A DNA stretch of 64,000 bases, taken from NCBI RefSeq assembly GCF_038050405.1, contig NZ_CP150900.1, forward strand, positions 2,666,001 to 2,730,000. The letters run 5' to 3'. Source of the DNA: Paraburkholderia sp. IMGN_8 (GTDB lineage: Bacteria; Pseudomonadota; Gammaproteobacteria; Burkholderiales; Burkholderiaceae). A program made the translations under genes and the position numbers. Each line of letters starts with the position of its first letter. Positions within the stretch are counted from its first letter, which is position 1. This document shows positions 29,781-38,152 of the stretch, piece after piece. The notes beneath the pieces are model-generated. The model was not told the DNA's origin. It worked only from the letters and a program-made list of their open reading frames with translations, and did no database searches.

Positions 29781-31481
29781 ATGAACGATACGCCGTCCCG
29801 GCTACCGCTCAATCGCACCACGATCCTGCTGCTCGTGCTGGCCCTCGCCGTGATCTGGTTCGTGCCGCTCGGCTGGCGCCATCTGCTGCCCAGCGACGAA
29901 GGCCGCTACGCCGAAATGGCGCGTGAGATGTTCGTCACCGGCGACTGGATCACGCCGCGCTACAACGGCTACAAGTACTTCGAGAAACCCCCGCTGCAAA
30001 CCTGGGCGAACGCGCTCACGTTCGCGTGGTTTGGCGTCGGCGAATGGCAGGCACGGCTTTACACCGCCCTGACGGGCTTTGCCGGCGTGCTGCTGATCGG
30101 CTTTACCGGCGCGCGCGTGTTCAACGCGGCGACCGGCGTGTTCACGGCGCTCGTGCTGGCGACCTCGCCGTACTGGAACCTGATGGGTCACTTCAACACG
30201 CTCGACATGGGCCTGTCGTTCTGGATGGAGCTCTCGCTCTGCGCGCTGCTGCTTGCGCAGCGCCCCAACCTGCCGAGCGCCAACGTGCGCGGCTGGATGT
30301 GGCTGTGCTGGGCGTCGATGGCGATGGCGGTGTTGTCCAAAGGCCTGGTCGGCGTGATCCTGCCGGGCGCGGTGCTGGTGCTGTACACGCTGCTTGCGCG
30401 CGACTGGGCGGTCTGGAAGCGCCTGCACCTGATCGGCGGCCTGATCGTGTTCTTCGCGATCGTCACGCCCTGGTTCGCGCTGGTGCAACAGCGCAATCCG
30501 GAGTTCCTGAACTTCTTCTTCGTCGTCCAGCAGTTCAAGCGCTATCTGACGCCTGAACAGAACCGCCCCGGGCCGTTCTATTACTTCGTGCCGGTGCTGC
30601 TGGTCGGGTTCCTGCCGTGGCTGTCGATTACCGTGCAAAGCGTTCGCCACGCGTGGCGCCAGCCGCGCCAGCCGAACGGCTTCGCACCGGTGATCCTGCT
30701 GCTGGTGTGGACGGTCTTCATCTTCCTGTTCTTCAGTGCGTCGCACTCGAAGCTGCTGTCCTACACGCTGCCGATCGCCCCGGCCATCGCGCTGCTGATC
30801 GGTATGTATCTGCCGCTCGTCACGCGCGACCAGCTGCGCCGCCATCTGGCCGGCTATGCACTGTTTCTGGTGGTGGCGGCATTCGCCGCGCTGTTCCTGT
30901 CGCGCTTCGGCAGCGCGCGCAACCCGACCGAGCTGTATGTCGAATACCGCACCTGGGTGCTCGCGGCGCTCGCCGTCGCCTTCGCGCTGACGCTGGCGGC
31001 GCTATGGCTGAACCGCCGCAGCCGGGCAGGCATTCTCGGCGCCGTCGCGGCCTTCGGCGCGGCGTGGCTGCTGCTCGGCACGATCGCTGGCACCGGTCAC
31101 GACGTGTTCGGACGGCTGAGCTCCGGCGCGCCGCTCGCGCCCGCGATCAAGGCCGAGATCGCGAGACTGCCGGCGGATACGCCGTTCTACTCGGTCGGCG
31201 TGCTCGACCACACACTGCCGTTCTATGTCGACCACCCAATGATCATGGTCGAGCATCCGGACGAGCTGGCGTTCGGCATTTCCGTCGAACCGCAGAAATG
31301 GGTGCCGTCGGTCGATGCCTGGGTCGAACGCTGGAAGGCCGATCGCTACGCGCTCGCACTGATCCCGCCGTCCACTTACGACAAGCTGCTTGCGCAGCAC
31401 CTGCCGATGCAGGTTGTCGCGCGCGACTCGCGCCGGGTGGTGGTGATGAAGCCTGTGGCTGTAGAAAAACCCCAACAATGA
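29781..31481 (+). CDS. arnT: Lipid A aminoarabinose transferase family (ArnT-like) glycosyltransferase
   Basis: 566 aa GT-C membrane enzyme that should move L-Ara4N from undecaprenyl phosphate to lipid A on the periplasmic face, giving polymyxin resistance. Catalytic-loop motifs are PSDEGRYAEMA (D39, E40) and FEKPPLQTW (68-75). About 12-13 membrane helices precede a periplasmic C-terminal domain. It leads the arn cluster. The ATG at 29781 follows AAAAGGTTGAAATTC. Confidence 0.9.
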   Translation: MNDTPSRLPLNRTTILLLVLALAVIWFVPLGWRHLLPSDEGRYAEMAREMFVTGDWITPRYNGYKYFEKPPLQTWANALTFAWFGVGEWQARLYTALTGFAGVLLIGFTGARVFNAATGVFTALVLATSPYWNLMGHFNTLDMGLSFWMELSLCALLLAQRPNLPSANVRGWMWLCWASMAMAVLSKGLVGVILPGAVLVLYTLLARDWAVWKRLHLIGGLIVFFAIVTPWFALVQQRNPEFLNFFFVVQQFKRYLTPEQNRPGPFYYFVPVLLVGFLPWLSITVQSVRHAWRQPRQPNGFAPVILLLVWTVFIFLFFSASHSKLLSYTLPIAPAIALLIGMYLPLVTRDQLRRHLAGYALFLVVAAFAALFLSRFGSARNPTELYVEYRTWVLAALAVAFALTLAALWLNRRSRAGILGAVAAFGAAWLLLGTIAGTGHDVFGRLSSGAPLAPAIKAEIARLPADTPFYSVGVLDHTLPFYVDHPMIMVEHPDELAFGISVEPQKWVPSVDAWVERWKADRYALALIPPSTYDKLLAQHLPMQVVARDSRRVVVMKPVAVEKPQQ

Positions 31482-31506
31482 CCCCACATCCGGATCAGAA
31501 CGTTAG

Positions 31507-31878
31507 ATGAACCCGATTTCCCTCTTTTGCATTCTCGCCGGCGTCACGTTGAACGCCGGCGCACAGTTGCTGCTCAAAGCCGGAACGAATGCCGTTGGAC
31601 ACTTCGAATTCACCCGTGCGAACATCCTGCCCATCGGCTGGCGGCTCGCAACCCAGCCGCCGATCATCGGCGGGCTCGCCTGCTATGTGATCAGCGTCGC
31701 TGTGTGGGTGATCGGACTGTCGCGGGTGGATGTGTCGATTGCCTATCCGATGCTCTCGCTCGGCTACGTCGTCAATGCGATCGCGGCGTGGTATCTGTTC
31801 GGTGAAGTGATGTCGGTGCAGAAGCTGATCGGGATCGGCATCATCCTGATCGGCGTAGTCGTCCTGGCGCGCAGCTAG
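31507..31878 (+). CDS. SMR/EamA-type membrane protein, ArnE/ArnF-like flippase subunit
   Basis: 123 aa with four membrane helices. GVTLNAGAQLLLKAG and SIAYPMLSLGYVVNAIAAWYLF are SMR-like features. In E. coli ArnE and ArnF form a heterodimer that flips undecaprenyl-phosphate-Ara4N; here only one gene is present, so it may act as a homodimer. It starts 25 bp after arnT. A weak hairpin GCCCGG/CCGGGC follows at 31886-31907. Confidence 0.82.
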   Translation: MNPISLFCILAGVTLNAGAQLLLKAGTNAVGHFEFTRANILPIGWRLATQPPIIGGLACYVISVAVWVIGLSRVDVSIAYPMLSLGYVVNAIAAWYLFGEVMSVQKLIGIGIILIGVVVLARS

Positions 31879-32133
31879 GTGCAGGGCCCGGTAGTGGCTG
31901 GCCGGGCAGGCTTTATTACCGTTTATTGCGATTGCCGGCGCGGGTCTCGCCGAACGCCGGTGGCAAAAGATGCTGTAAGCCGGGCATCGACGCTGGCTAA
32001 GTAAAACGTAAGGATGACCGCGGTATGCTTTGCGGTTGCGCCCTTTTTTAGCCGTGGCCTTGGGTTTGCGCGTAGTGTGTGCTTTACTTCGTGCCCTTCG
32101 GGTTGCGCCCCTTTCAATCGAGCGAAGCATTCA

Positions 32134-33285
32134 ATGAGCCAGTCAACAGTCCCGTTTTTGCCGTTTGTCAAACCCGAAATCGATGAAGAAACGATCCAGG
32201 GTGTCGCCGACGTGCTCCGCTCCGGTTGGATCACCACCGGCCCGCAGAATCAGAAGTTCGAAGCGGCGCTGTCGGCGTTCTGCGGCGGCCGTCCGGTGCG
32301 CACCTTCAATTCCGGCACGGCGACGCTCGAAATCGGGCTGCGCATCGCCGGTGTAGGCGAAGGCGACGAAGTCATCACCACGCCCGCCTCGTGGGTCGCG
32401 ACCAGCAATGTGATCTATGAAACCGGCGCGACGCCGGTGTTCGTCGACATCGATCCAGCCACCCGCAATATCGACCTCGATCTGCTCGAAAAGGCCATCA
32501 CGCGGCGTACCAAGGCGATTATTCCGGTTTATCTGTCGGGCCTGCCGGTCGACATGGATCGTCTCTATGAAATCGCCCGCACCCACAAGCTGCGCGTGAT
32601 CGAAGACGCCGCGCAGGCGTTCGGCTCGACGTGGAAAGGCGAGCGCATCGGCAAGCTCGGCGATATGGTCTCGTTCAGCTTCCACGCGAACAAGAATCTG
32701 ACCTCGATCGAAGGCGGTGCGCTGGTGCTGAACAACGAGGAAGAAGCGATCCTCGCGCAGAAGTACCGGCTGCAAGGCATCACCCGCACCGGCTTCGACG
32801 GCATGGACTGCGACGTGCTGGGCGGCAAGTACAACCTGACGGACGTCGCCGCGCGCGTCGGCCTCGGTCAATTGCCGCATCTGGAGCGCTTCATCGCGCA
32901 GCGCAAGAAACTCGTGCGCGCGTACTTCGCCGGTTTCGAAGGCGGTGCGGCGGTGAAGCTGGGGATCGGCCTGCCGCTTGCCGACTTCGAAAACAGCAAC
33001 TGGCACATGTTCCAGATCACGCTGCCGCTCGAAAAGCTGTCGATCGATCGCGCCGGCTTCATGGGCGCGCTGAAAGAGCGCGGCATCGGCTCTGGTGTGC
33101 ATTATCCGGCGATTCACCTGTTCTCGCTGTATCGGGCGCGTGGCTTCAAGGAAGGGATGTTCCCGCACGCGGAGCGCTTCGGCGCGACCACCGTCACGCT
33201 GCCCTTGTTCACGCTGATGAACGAAGGCGATGTGGAACGGGTCTGCCGTGCGGTCAATGAAATTTGCGAACAATACGGAAAATAA
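32134..33285 (+). CDS. arnB: UDP-4-amino-4-deoxy-L-arabinose aminotransferase
   Basis: 383 aa DegT/DnrJ/EryC1 PLP aminotransferase, converting UDP-4-keto-arabinose to UDP-Ara4N with glutamate. Lys187 in FSFHANKNLTSIEGG is the PLP lysine. The upstream open frame from 32014 lacks similarity, and the ATG at 32134 begins the family sequence. A 255 bp gap separates it from the SMR gene, so a second promoter is possible. Confidence 0.94.
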   Translation: MSQSTVPFLPFVKPEIDEETIQGVADVLRSGWITTGPQNQKFEAALSAFCGGRPVRTFNSGTATLEIGLRIAGVGEGDEVITTPASWVATSNVIYETGATPVFVDIDPATRNIDLDLLEKAITRRTKAIIPVYLSGLPVDMDRLYEIARTHKLRVIEDAAQAFGSTWKGERIGKLGDMVSFSFHANKNLTSIEGGALVLNNEEEAILAQKYRLQGITRTGFDGMDCDVLGGKYNLTDVAARVGLGQLPHLERFIAQRKKLVRAYFAGFEGGAAVKLGIGLPLADFENSNWHMFQITLPLEKLSIDRAGFMGALKERGIGSGVHYPAIHLFSLYRARGFKEGMFPHAERFGATTVTLPLFTLMNEGDVERVCRAVNEICEQYGK

Positions 33286-33291
33286 GCGGAA

Positions 33292-34335
33292 ATGAGTTAT
33301 TCGGAACATCGCGCCGTTGCACCGGAAGTGTCGATCATCATCCCGGTGTACAACGAGGAAGCCGGGCTGGCCGCGCTGTTCGCGCGCCTCTATCCGGCGC
33401 TCGACGCGCTCGGCACCGGCTATGAAGTAATCTTCATCAACGACGGCAGCCGCGACAAATCCGCCGCCCTGCTCGCCGAGCAGTTCCGCGCGCGGCCCGA
33501 CACGACCCGCGTGATCCTGCTGAACGGCAACTACGGCCAGCACATGGCGATTCTGGCTGGCTTCGAGCAATCGCGCGGCGAGATCGTCATCACGCTCGAC
33601 GCCGACTTGCAGAACCCGCCTGAAGAAATCGGCAAGCTGGTCTCGAAGATGCGCGAAGGCTACGACTACGTCGGCACGATTCGCTTGCAGCGCCAGGACA
33701 GCCTGTGGCGCCGCAAGGCATCGCGTGCGATGAACCGCCTGCGCGAGCGCATCACGCGCATCAAGATGACCGACCAGGGCTGCATGCTGCGCGCGTACAG
33801 CCGTCACATCATCGACACGATCAATCGCTGCGGTGAGATCAACACCTTCATCCCGGCGCTCGCCTACACCTTCGCGCAGAATCCGGTCGAGATCGAAGTC
33901 GCGCACGAGGAGCGTTTTGCCGGCGAATCGAAGTACTCGCTGTATTCGTTGATCCGCCTGAATTTCGATCTCGTTACAGGCTTCTCGGTCGTGCCGCTGC
34001 AATGGCTGTCGTTCATCGGCGTGATTCTTTCGCTCGGTTCCGCGGCGCTGTTCGTGCTGCTGCTGATTCGCCGCTTTATCATCGGCGCGGAAGTGCAAGG
34101 TGTGTTCACGCTGTTCGCCATCACCTTCTTCCTGCTCGGCGTGATCATCTTCGCGCTCGGCCTGCTCGGCGAATACATCGGGCGGATCTATCAGCAGGTG
34201 CGCGCCCGTCCGCGCTATCTGGTGCAGACGATTCTCGAACAGCGCGACGGCACCACCGTCACCGAAGCGCCGCGTCAGGCAGTCGTGCAGGCGGTGCAAG
34301 CCGCGCCACTCGTCGATCAGGGACCCAATCCATGA
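33292..34335 (+). CDS. arnC: Undecaprenyl-phosphate 4-deoxy-4-formamido-L-arabinose transferase
   Basis: 347 aa GT2 enzyme. The N-terminal part has SIIIPVYNEEAGL and the DXD-type motif TLDADLQNP, followed by two membrane helices (about 235-300). It links formylated Ara4N to the lipid carrier. It starts 6 bp after arnB and its stop overlaps the next gene by 4 bp. Confidence 0.94.
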   Translation: MSYSEHRAVAPEVSIIIPVYNEEAGLAALFARLYPALDALGTGYEVIFINDGSRDKSAALLAEQFRARPDTTRVILLNGNYGQHMAILAGFEQSRGEIVITLDADLQNPPEEIGKLVSKMREGYDYVGTIRLQRQDSLWRRKASRAMNRLRERITRIKMTDQGCMLRAYSRHIIDTINRCGEINTFIPALAYTFAQNPVEIEVAHEERFAGESKYSLYSLIRLNFDLVTGFSVVPLQWLSFIGVILSLGSAALFVLLLIRRFIIGAEVQGVFTLFAITFFLLGVIIFALGLLGEYIGRIYQQVRARPRYLVQTILEQRDGTTVTEAPRQAVVQAVQAAPLVDQGPNP

Positions 34336-35267
34336 AACCGCGCGCAGTCGTCTTCGCGTATCACAACGTCGGTGTGCGCTGCCTGCAGGTGCTGCTCGCG
34401 CGCGGCGTCGACGTGGCGCTGGTCGTCACCCACGAAGACAGCCCGACCGAAAACATCTGGTTCGGCAGCGTCGCGTCAGTGGCCGCCGAGCACGGTATTC
34501 CAGTCGTCACGCCGGCTGATCCGAAGAGCCCGGAACTGCGCGCCGCGGTAAGCGCCGCGCGGCCGGACTTCATCTTCTCGTTCTACTACCGCCATATGTT
34601 GCCGGTCGACCTGCTGGCGCTTGCCGCACGGGGCGCTTACAACATGCATGGTTCGCTCCTGCCCAAGTATCGGGGGCGCGTGCCGACCAACTGGGCGGTG
34701 ATCAACGGCGAAACCGAAACCGGCGCGACGCTCCACGAAATGGCCGCCAGACCCGACGCGGGTGCGATCATCGCGCAAACGCCGGTGCCGATCCTGCCCG
34801 ACGACACCGCCGCGCAAGTGTTCGACAAGGTCACGGTGGCCGCCGAGCAAACCCTGTGGCGCGTGCTGCCTTCCTTGCTGGCGGGCGAAGCGCCGCATCT
34901 GCCGAACGATCTGTCGCACGGCAGTTACTACGGCGGGCGCAAGCCCGAGGACGGCCGCATCGACTGGACGCAACCCGCGCAGCAGGTCTACAACCTGATC
35001 CGCGCGGTCGCGCCGCCCTATCCCGGCGCCTTCATCGATATCGGCGGCAAGCGCTTCATCATCGCCCGTGCACGTCTGGCCACGCCCGGCGCGCTTCGCT
35101 CGGATTTGCCCCCGGGCCTGCACGTAAGCGATAATGCCGTTTTCGCGATATGCGGCGACGGTCGCGCGATCGCCATCCATGAATTGCGGCACCAGCACGA
35201 CGGCGGCGAAACCGTCGTCCCCCCGGCCGAATTCGCCCAGCTCATCCAAACTCCCCGTCATTCATGA
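34332..35267 (+). CDS. UDP-Ara4N formyltransferase, ArnA N-terminal equivalent
   Basis: 311 aa. The catalytic triad expected from ArnA is present: N104, H106 ([18 protein letters not shown]) and D142. It uses 10-formyltetrahydrofolate. In E. coli this is the N-terminal half of bifunctional ArnA; here it is a free-standing protein. It overlaps arnC and the next gene by ATGA at both ends. Confidence 0.93.
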   Translation: MKPRAVVFAYHNVGVRCLQVLLARGVDVALVVTHEDSPTENIWFGSVASVAAEHGIPVVTPADPKSPELRAAVSAARPDFIFSFYYRHMLPVDLLALAARGAYNMHGSLLPKYRGRVPTNWAVINGETETGATLHEMAARPDAGAIIAQTPVPILPDDTAAQVFDKVTVAAEQTLWRVLPSLLAGEAPHLPNDLSHGSYYGGRKPEDGRIDWTQPAQQVYNLIRAVAPPYPGAFIDIGGKRFIIARARLATPGALRSDLPPGLHVSDNAVFAICGDGRAIAIHELRHQHDGGETVVPPAEFAQLIQTPRHS

Positions 35268-36310
35268 AAAAAGTCCTGATTCTGGGTGTGAACGGCTTCA
35301 TCGGCCATCACCTGTCCAAACGCATTCTCGAAACGACCGACTGGGAAGTGTTCGGAATGGACATGCAGACCGAACGTCTCGGCGACCTCGTCAATCATGA
35401 GCGGATGCACTTCTTCGAAGGCGACATCACGATCAACAAGGAGTGGGTCGAGTATCACGTCAAGAAGTGCGATGTGATCCTGCCGCTGGTCGCGATCGCC
35501 ACGCCCGCCACGTATGTGAAACAGCCGCTGCGCGTGTTCGAACTCGACTTCGAGGCGAACCTGCCGATCGTGCGTTCGGCCGCCAAGTACGGCAAGCACC
35601 TCGTGTTTCCGTCGACCTCCGAGGTCTACGGCATGTGCACGGACGAGCAGTTCGATCCGGAAGAATCGCAACTGTCGTACGGTCCGATCAACAAGCCGCG
35701 CTGGATCTACGCATGCTCGAAGCAGCTGATGGATCGCGTGATCTGGGGTTACGGCATGGAAGGCCTGAACTTCACGCTGTTCCGTCCGTTCAACTGGATC
35801 GGCCCGGGCCTCGACTCGATCTACACACCGAAGGAAGGCAGCTCGCGCGTGGTCACGCAGTTCCTCGGCCACATCGTGCGCGGCGAGAACATCAGCCTCG
35901 TCGACGGCGGCGCGCAAAAGCGCGCGTTCACGGATATCGACGACGGCATTGGCGCGCTGATGAAGATCATCGAGAACAAGGACGGCGTGGCGACGGGCAA
36001 GATCTACAACATCGGCAACCCGACCAACAACTTCTCGGTGCGCGAGCTCGCGCACAAGATGCTGGCGCTGGCCGCCGAATTCCCGGAATACGCGGAAACG
36101 GCCAAGCAGGTGCAACTGGTCGAAACGTCGTCGGGCGCGTACTACGGTACCGGCTACCAGGACGTGCAAAACCGCGTGCCGAAGATCGACAACACGATGC
36201 AGGAACTCGGCTGGGCGCCGAAGTCGACCTTCGACGAAGCGCTGCGCAAGATTTTCGAAGCGTACCGCGGCCATGTCGGCGAAGCACGCGCTCTCGTCGA
36301 ACAGCAATAA
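35264..36310 (+). CDS. UDP-glucuronic acid oxidative decarboxylase, ArnA C-terminal equivalent
   Basis: 348 aa extended SDR. NAD-binding [10 protein letters not shown] (8-17), catalytic S119 and E120 in PSTSEVYG, and Y149/K153 in IYACSK. It oxidises and decarboxylates UDP-glucuronate to UDP-4-keto-arabinose, the first step of the pathway. It is the separate counterpart of the C-terminal half of ArnA. It overlaps the formyltransferase gene by 4 bp. Confidence 0.94.
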   Translation: MKKVLILGVNGFIGHHLSKRILETTDWEVFGMDMQTERLGDLVNHERMHFFEGDITINKEWVEYHVKKCDVILPLVAIATPATYVKQPLRVFELDFEANLPIVRSAAKYGKHLVFPSTSEVYGMCTDEQFDPEESQLSYGPINKPRWIYACSKQLMDRVIWGYGMEGLNFTLFRPFNWIGPGLDSIYTPKEGSSRVVTQFLGHIVRGENISLVDGGAQKRAFTDIDDGIGALMKIIENKDGVATGKIYNIGNPTNNFSVRELAHKMLALAAEFPEYAETAKQVQLVETSSGAYYGTGYQDVQNRVPKIDNTMQELGWAPKSTFDEALRKIFEAYRGHVGEARALVEQQ

Positions 36311-36320
36311 GGGCTGATCC

Positions 36321-37217
36321 TTGGCTCGTATCGTTCTGAAGATCGACGTCGACACGCTGCGCGGCACCCGCGAAGGCGTGCCGAATCTCGCACGCATCTT
36401 CGACCGCTTCAAGGCGCGCGCCACTTTCCTCTTCAGCCTCGGGCCCGACCACACCGGTTGGGCGATGCGCCGGGTGTTGCGGCCGGGCTTCCTGAAGAAG
36501 GTGTCGCGCACGTCGGTGGTCGAACATTACGGCATCAAGCAATTGTTGTACGGGGTGCTGCTGCCCGGACCGGACATCGGGGTGAAGAGCGCCGCAGAAA
36601 TGCGCGCGATTCATGAAGCCGGTTTCGAATGTGGCATCCACACGTGGGACCACGTTTACTGGCAGGACAATGTGCGTTCGCAAGACCGCGAGTGGACCGA
36701 GAAGCAGATGCAGAAGAGCTTCAACCGCTTCGTCGCGATCTTCGGCGCACCGCCCGTCACGCACGGCGCGGCCGGCTGGCAGATGAACGGCCACGCGTTC
36801 GAACAGATCGACGCGTGGGGCATGCGGTACGCGTCCGACGGGCGCGGCCACTCGCCGTATCTGCCGGTGGTCGGCGGCAGGCAACTGTCGCATGTGCAGA
36901 TGCCCACCACGCTGCCCACACTCGACGAAGTGCTCGGCGTGGATGGTGTCGATGAGCACAACGTCGCCGCATGGATGTTGAAGCACACCGAAAACAATCC
37001 GCATGACCAGGTGTTCACGCTGCACGCGGAACTCGAAGGGCAAAAGCTCGCGCCGATTTTCGAACAGTTGCTGGACGGCTGGCGCGCGCAAGGCCACAGC
37101 TTCGCGACGATGGGCGATTACTACGCCACGCTAGACCGCAGTACGCTGCCATCGTACCCTGTTACATGGGGTGAAATTCCAGGCCGCTCCGGCGAGTTGA
37201 TTGTCCAGCCCTCATAG
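36321..37217 (+). CDS. arnD: 4-deoxy-4-formamido-arabinose-phosphoundecaprenol deformylase
   Basis: 298 aa NodB-like polysaccharide deacetylase. D9 and D11 in KIDVDTLRG and H107/H111 in HTWDH are the metal and catalytic residues. It removes the formyl group after transfer to the carrier. The start is TTG at 36321 with AAGGG about 7 nt upstream; no ATG fits. Last gene of the arn cluster. Confidence 0.92.
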   Translation: MARIVLKIDVDTLRGTREGVPNLARIFDRFKARATFLFSLGPDHTGWAMRRVLRPGFLKKVSRTSVVEHYGIKQLLYGVLLPGPDIGVKSAAEMRAIHEAGFECGIHTWDHVYWQDNVRSQDREWTEKQMQKSFNRFVAIFGAPPVTHGAAGWQMNGHAFEQIDAWGMRYASDGRGHSPYLPVVGGRQLSHVQMPTTLPTLDEVLGVDGVDEHNVAAWMLKHTENNPHDQVFTLHAELEGQKLAPIFEQLLDGWRAQGHSFATMGDYYATLDRSTLPSYPVTWGEIPGRSGELIVQPS

Positions 37218-37343
37218 GCGACCCTGATCGAACCGACCGCCGCGTGTCGACGTTCCGCGCACCGGTGGCCGACCTCCCCAAAGCCAAGATGCCAGGCCCA
37301 CGCCGCAGCAATCCGGCGCCGGCCATAACAACCGGAGAACCTC

Positions 37344-37805
37344 GTGCCCATCGCAGTCGACCAACCCATCCCCGACTTCACCGCCCCTGCTACCGGTGGC
37401 GAGATCATGCTGTCCAAGCTGCGGGGCAAGAAGGTGGTGCTGTATTTTTATCCGAAGGACAACACGCCGGGCTGCACGACCGAAGGTCTGCAGTTCCGCG
37501 ATCTGTATCCCAGGTTCAAAAAAGCCGGCGCGGAAATTCTCGGCGTGTCGCGCGACAGCCTGCGCTCGCATGACAATTTCAAGGCCAAGCTCGAATTGCC
37601 GTTCCCGTTAATCTCGGATCCGGAAGAAACACTGTGCGCGCTCTTCGGTGTCATGAAAATGAAGAAAATGTATGGCAAAGAAGTACGGGGAATTGAGCGC
37701 TCCACGTTCCTCATCGACGGCGAAGGCGTGCTGCGCCAGGAGTGGCGTGGCGTGAAAGTGCCCGGGCACGTCGATGACATTCTGGAGGCTGTACAAGCGC
37801 TTTGA
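37344..37805 (+). CDS. bcp: Thioredoxin-dependent thiol peroxidase (BCP family)
   Basis: 153 aa. Peroxidatic Cys44 lies in NTPGCTTEG. The resolving Cys found five residues later in E. coli Bcp is replaced (Leu49), so C98 or an external thiol may resolve. The start is GTG at 37344 with GGAG upstream. A terminator sits about 125 bp downstream. Confidence 0.95.
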   Translation: MPIAVDQPIPDFTAPATGGEIMLSKLRGKKVVLYFYPKDNTPGCTTEGLQFRDLYPRFKKAGAEILGVSRDSLRSHDNFKAKLELPFPLISDPEETLCALFGVMKMKKMYGKEVRGIERSTFLIDGEGVLRQEWRGVKVPGHVDDILEAVQAL

Positions 37806-37929
37806 GGCGCGTTATATTGGGTTGCAATGAGTGCCTGTCCACCCCATTCTTTCCGCAGCTGCGCCAGACTTCACGGCCGTTTTGTCGGTGCCGTCGAAGT
37901 CGTGAGGCGCAACGCGATGACCATAGGCG

Positions 37930-37966
37930 AGCCGCTTGCCCCGTACGCCGGGGCGGCGGCTTTTTT
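37930..37966 (+). terminator. Intrinsic terminator downstream of bcp
   Basis: Nested stem AGCCGC...GCGGCT enclosing GCCCCG/CGGGGC, then a run of T. The rest of the gap 37806-38152 shows nothing I can identify; the 37806-37929 part is an unusually long 3' UTR or a small RNA. Confidence 0.88.
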
Positions 37967-38152
37967 AATTGCGCGCAGCCGTTCGTTCACTCGGCCACGC
38001 GTTTCCGTTAAGGAGCCGATCGAAGACCAGGCGAACCGGCATCTCTAGACCGAAAGCGCGCCTCCGGGCGCAAACTGCGTGCGCACACATTGGCACCGGC
38101 AGAATGCGACAGGCGGCGCACGATATGTGACCCGATTATTTCGAGGGAAACC

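Noticed and set aside
32143..34299. 718-aa minus-strand frame across arnB and arnC
   Set aside because: Antisense shadow of two clearly real genes; composition typical of a reverse frame.
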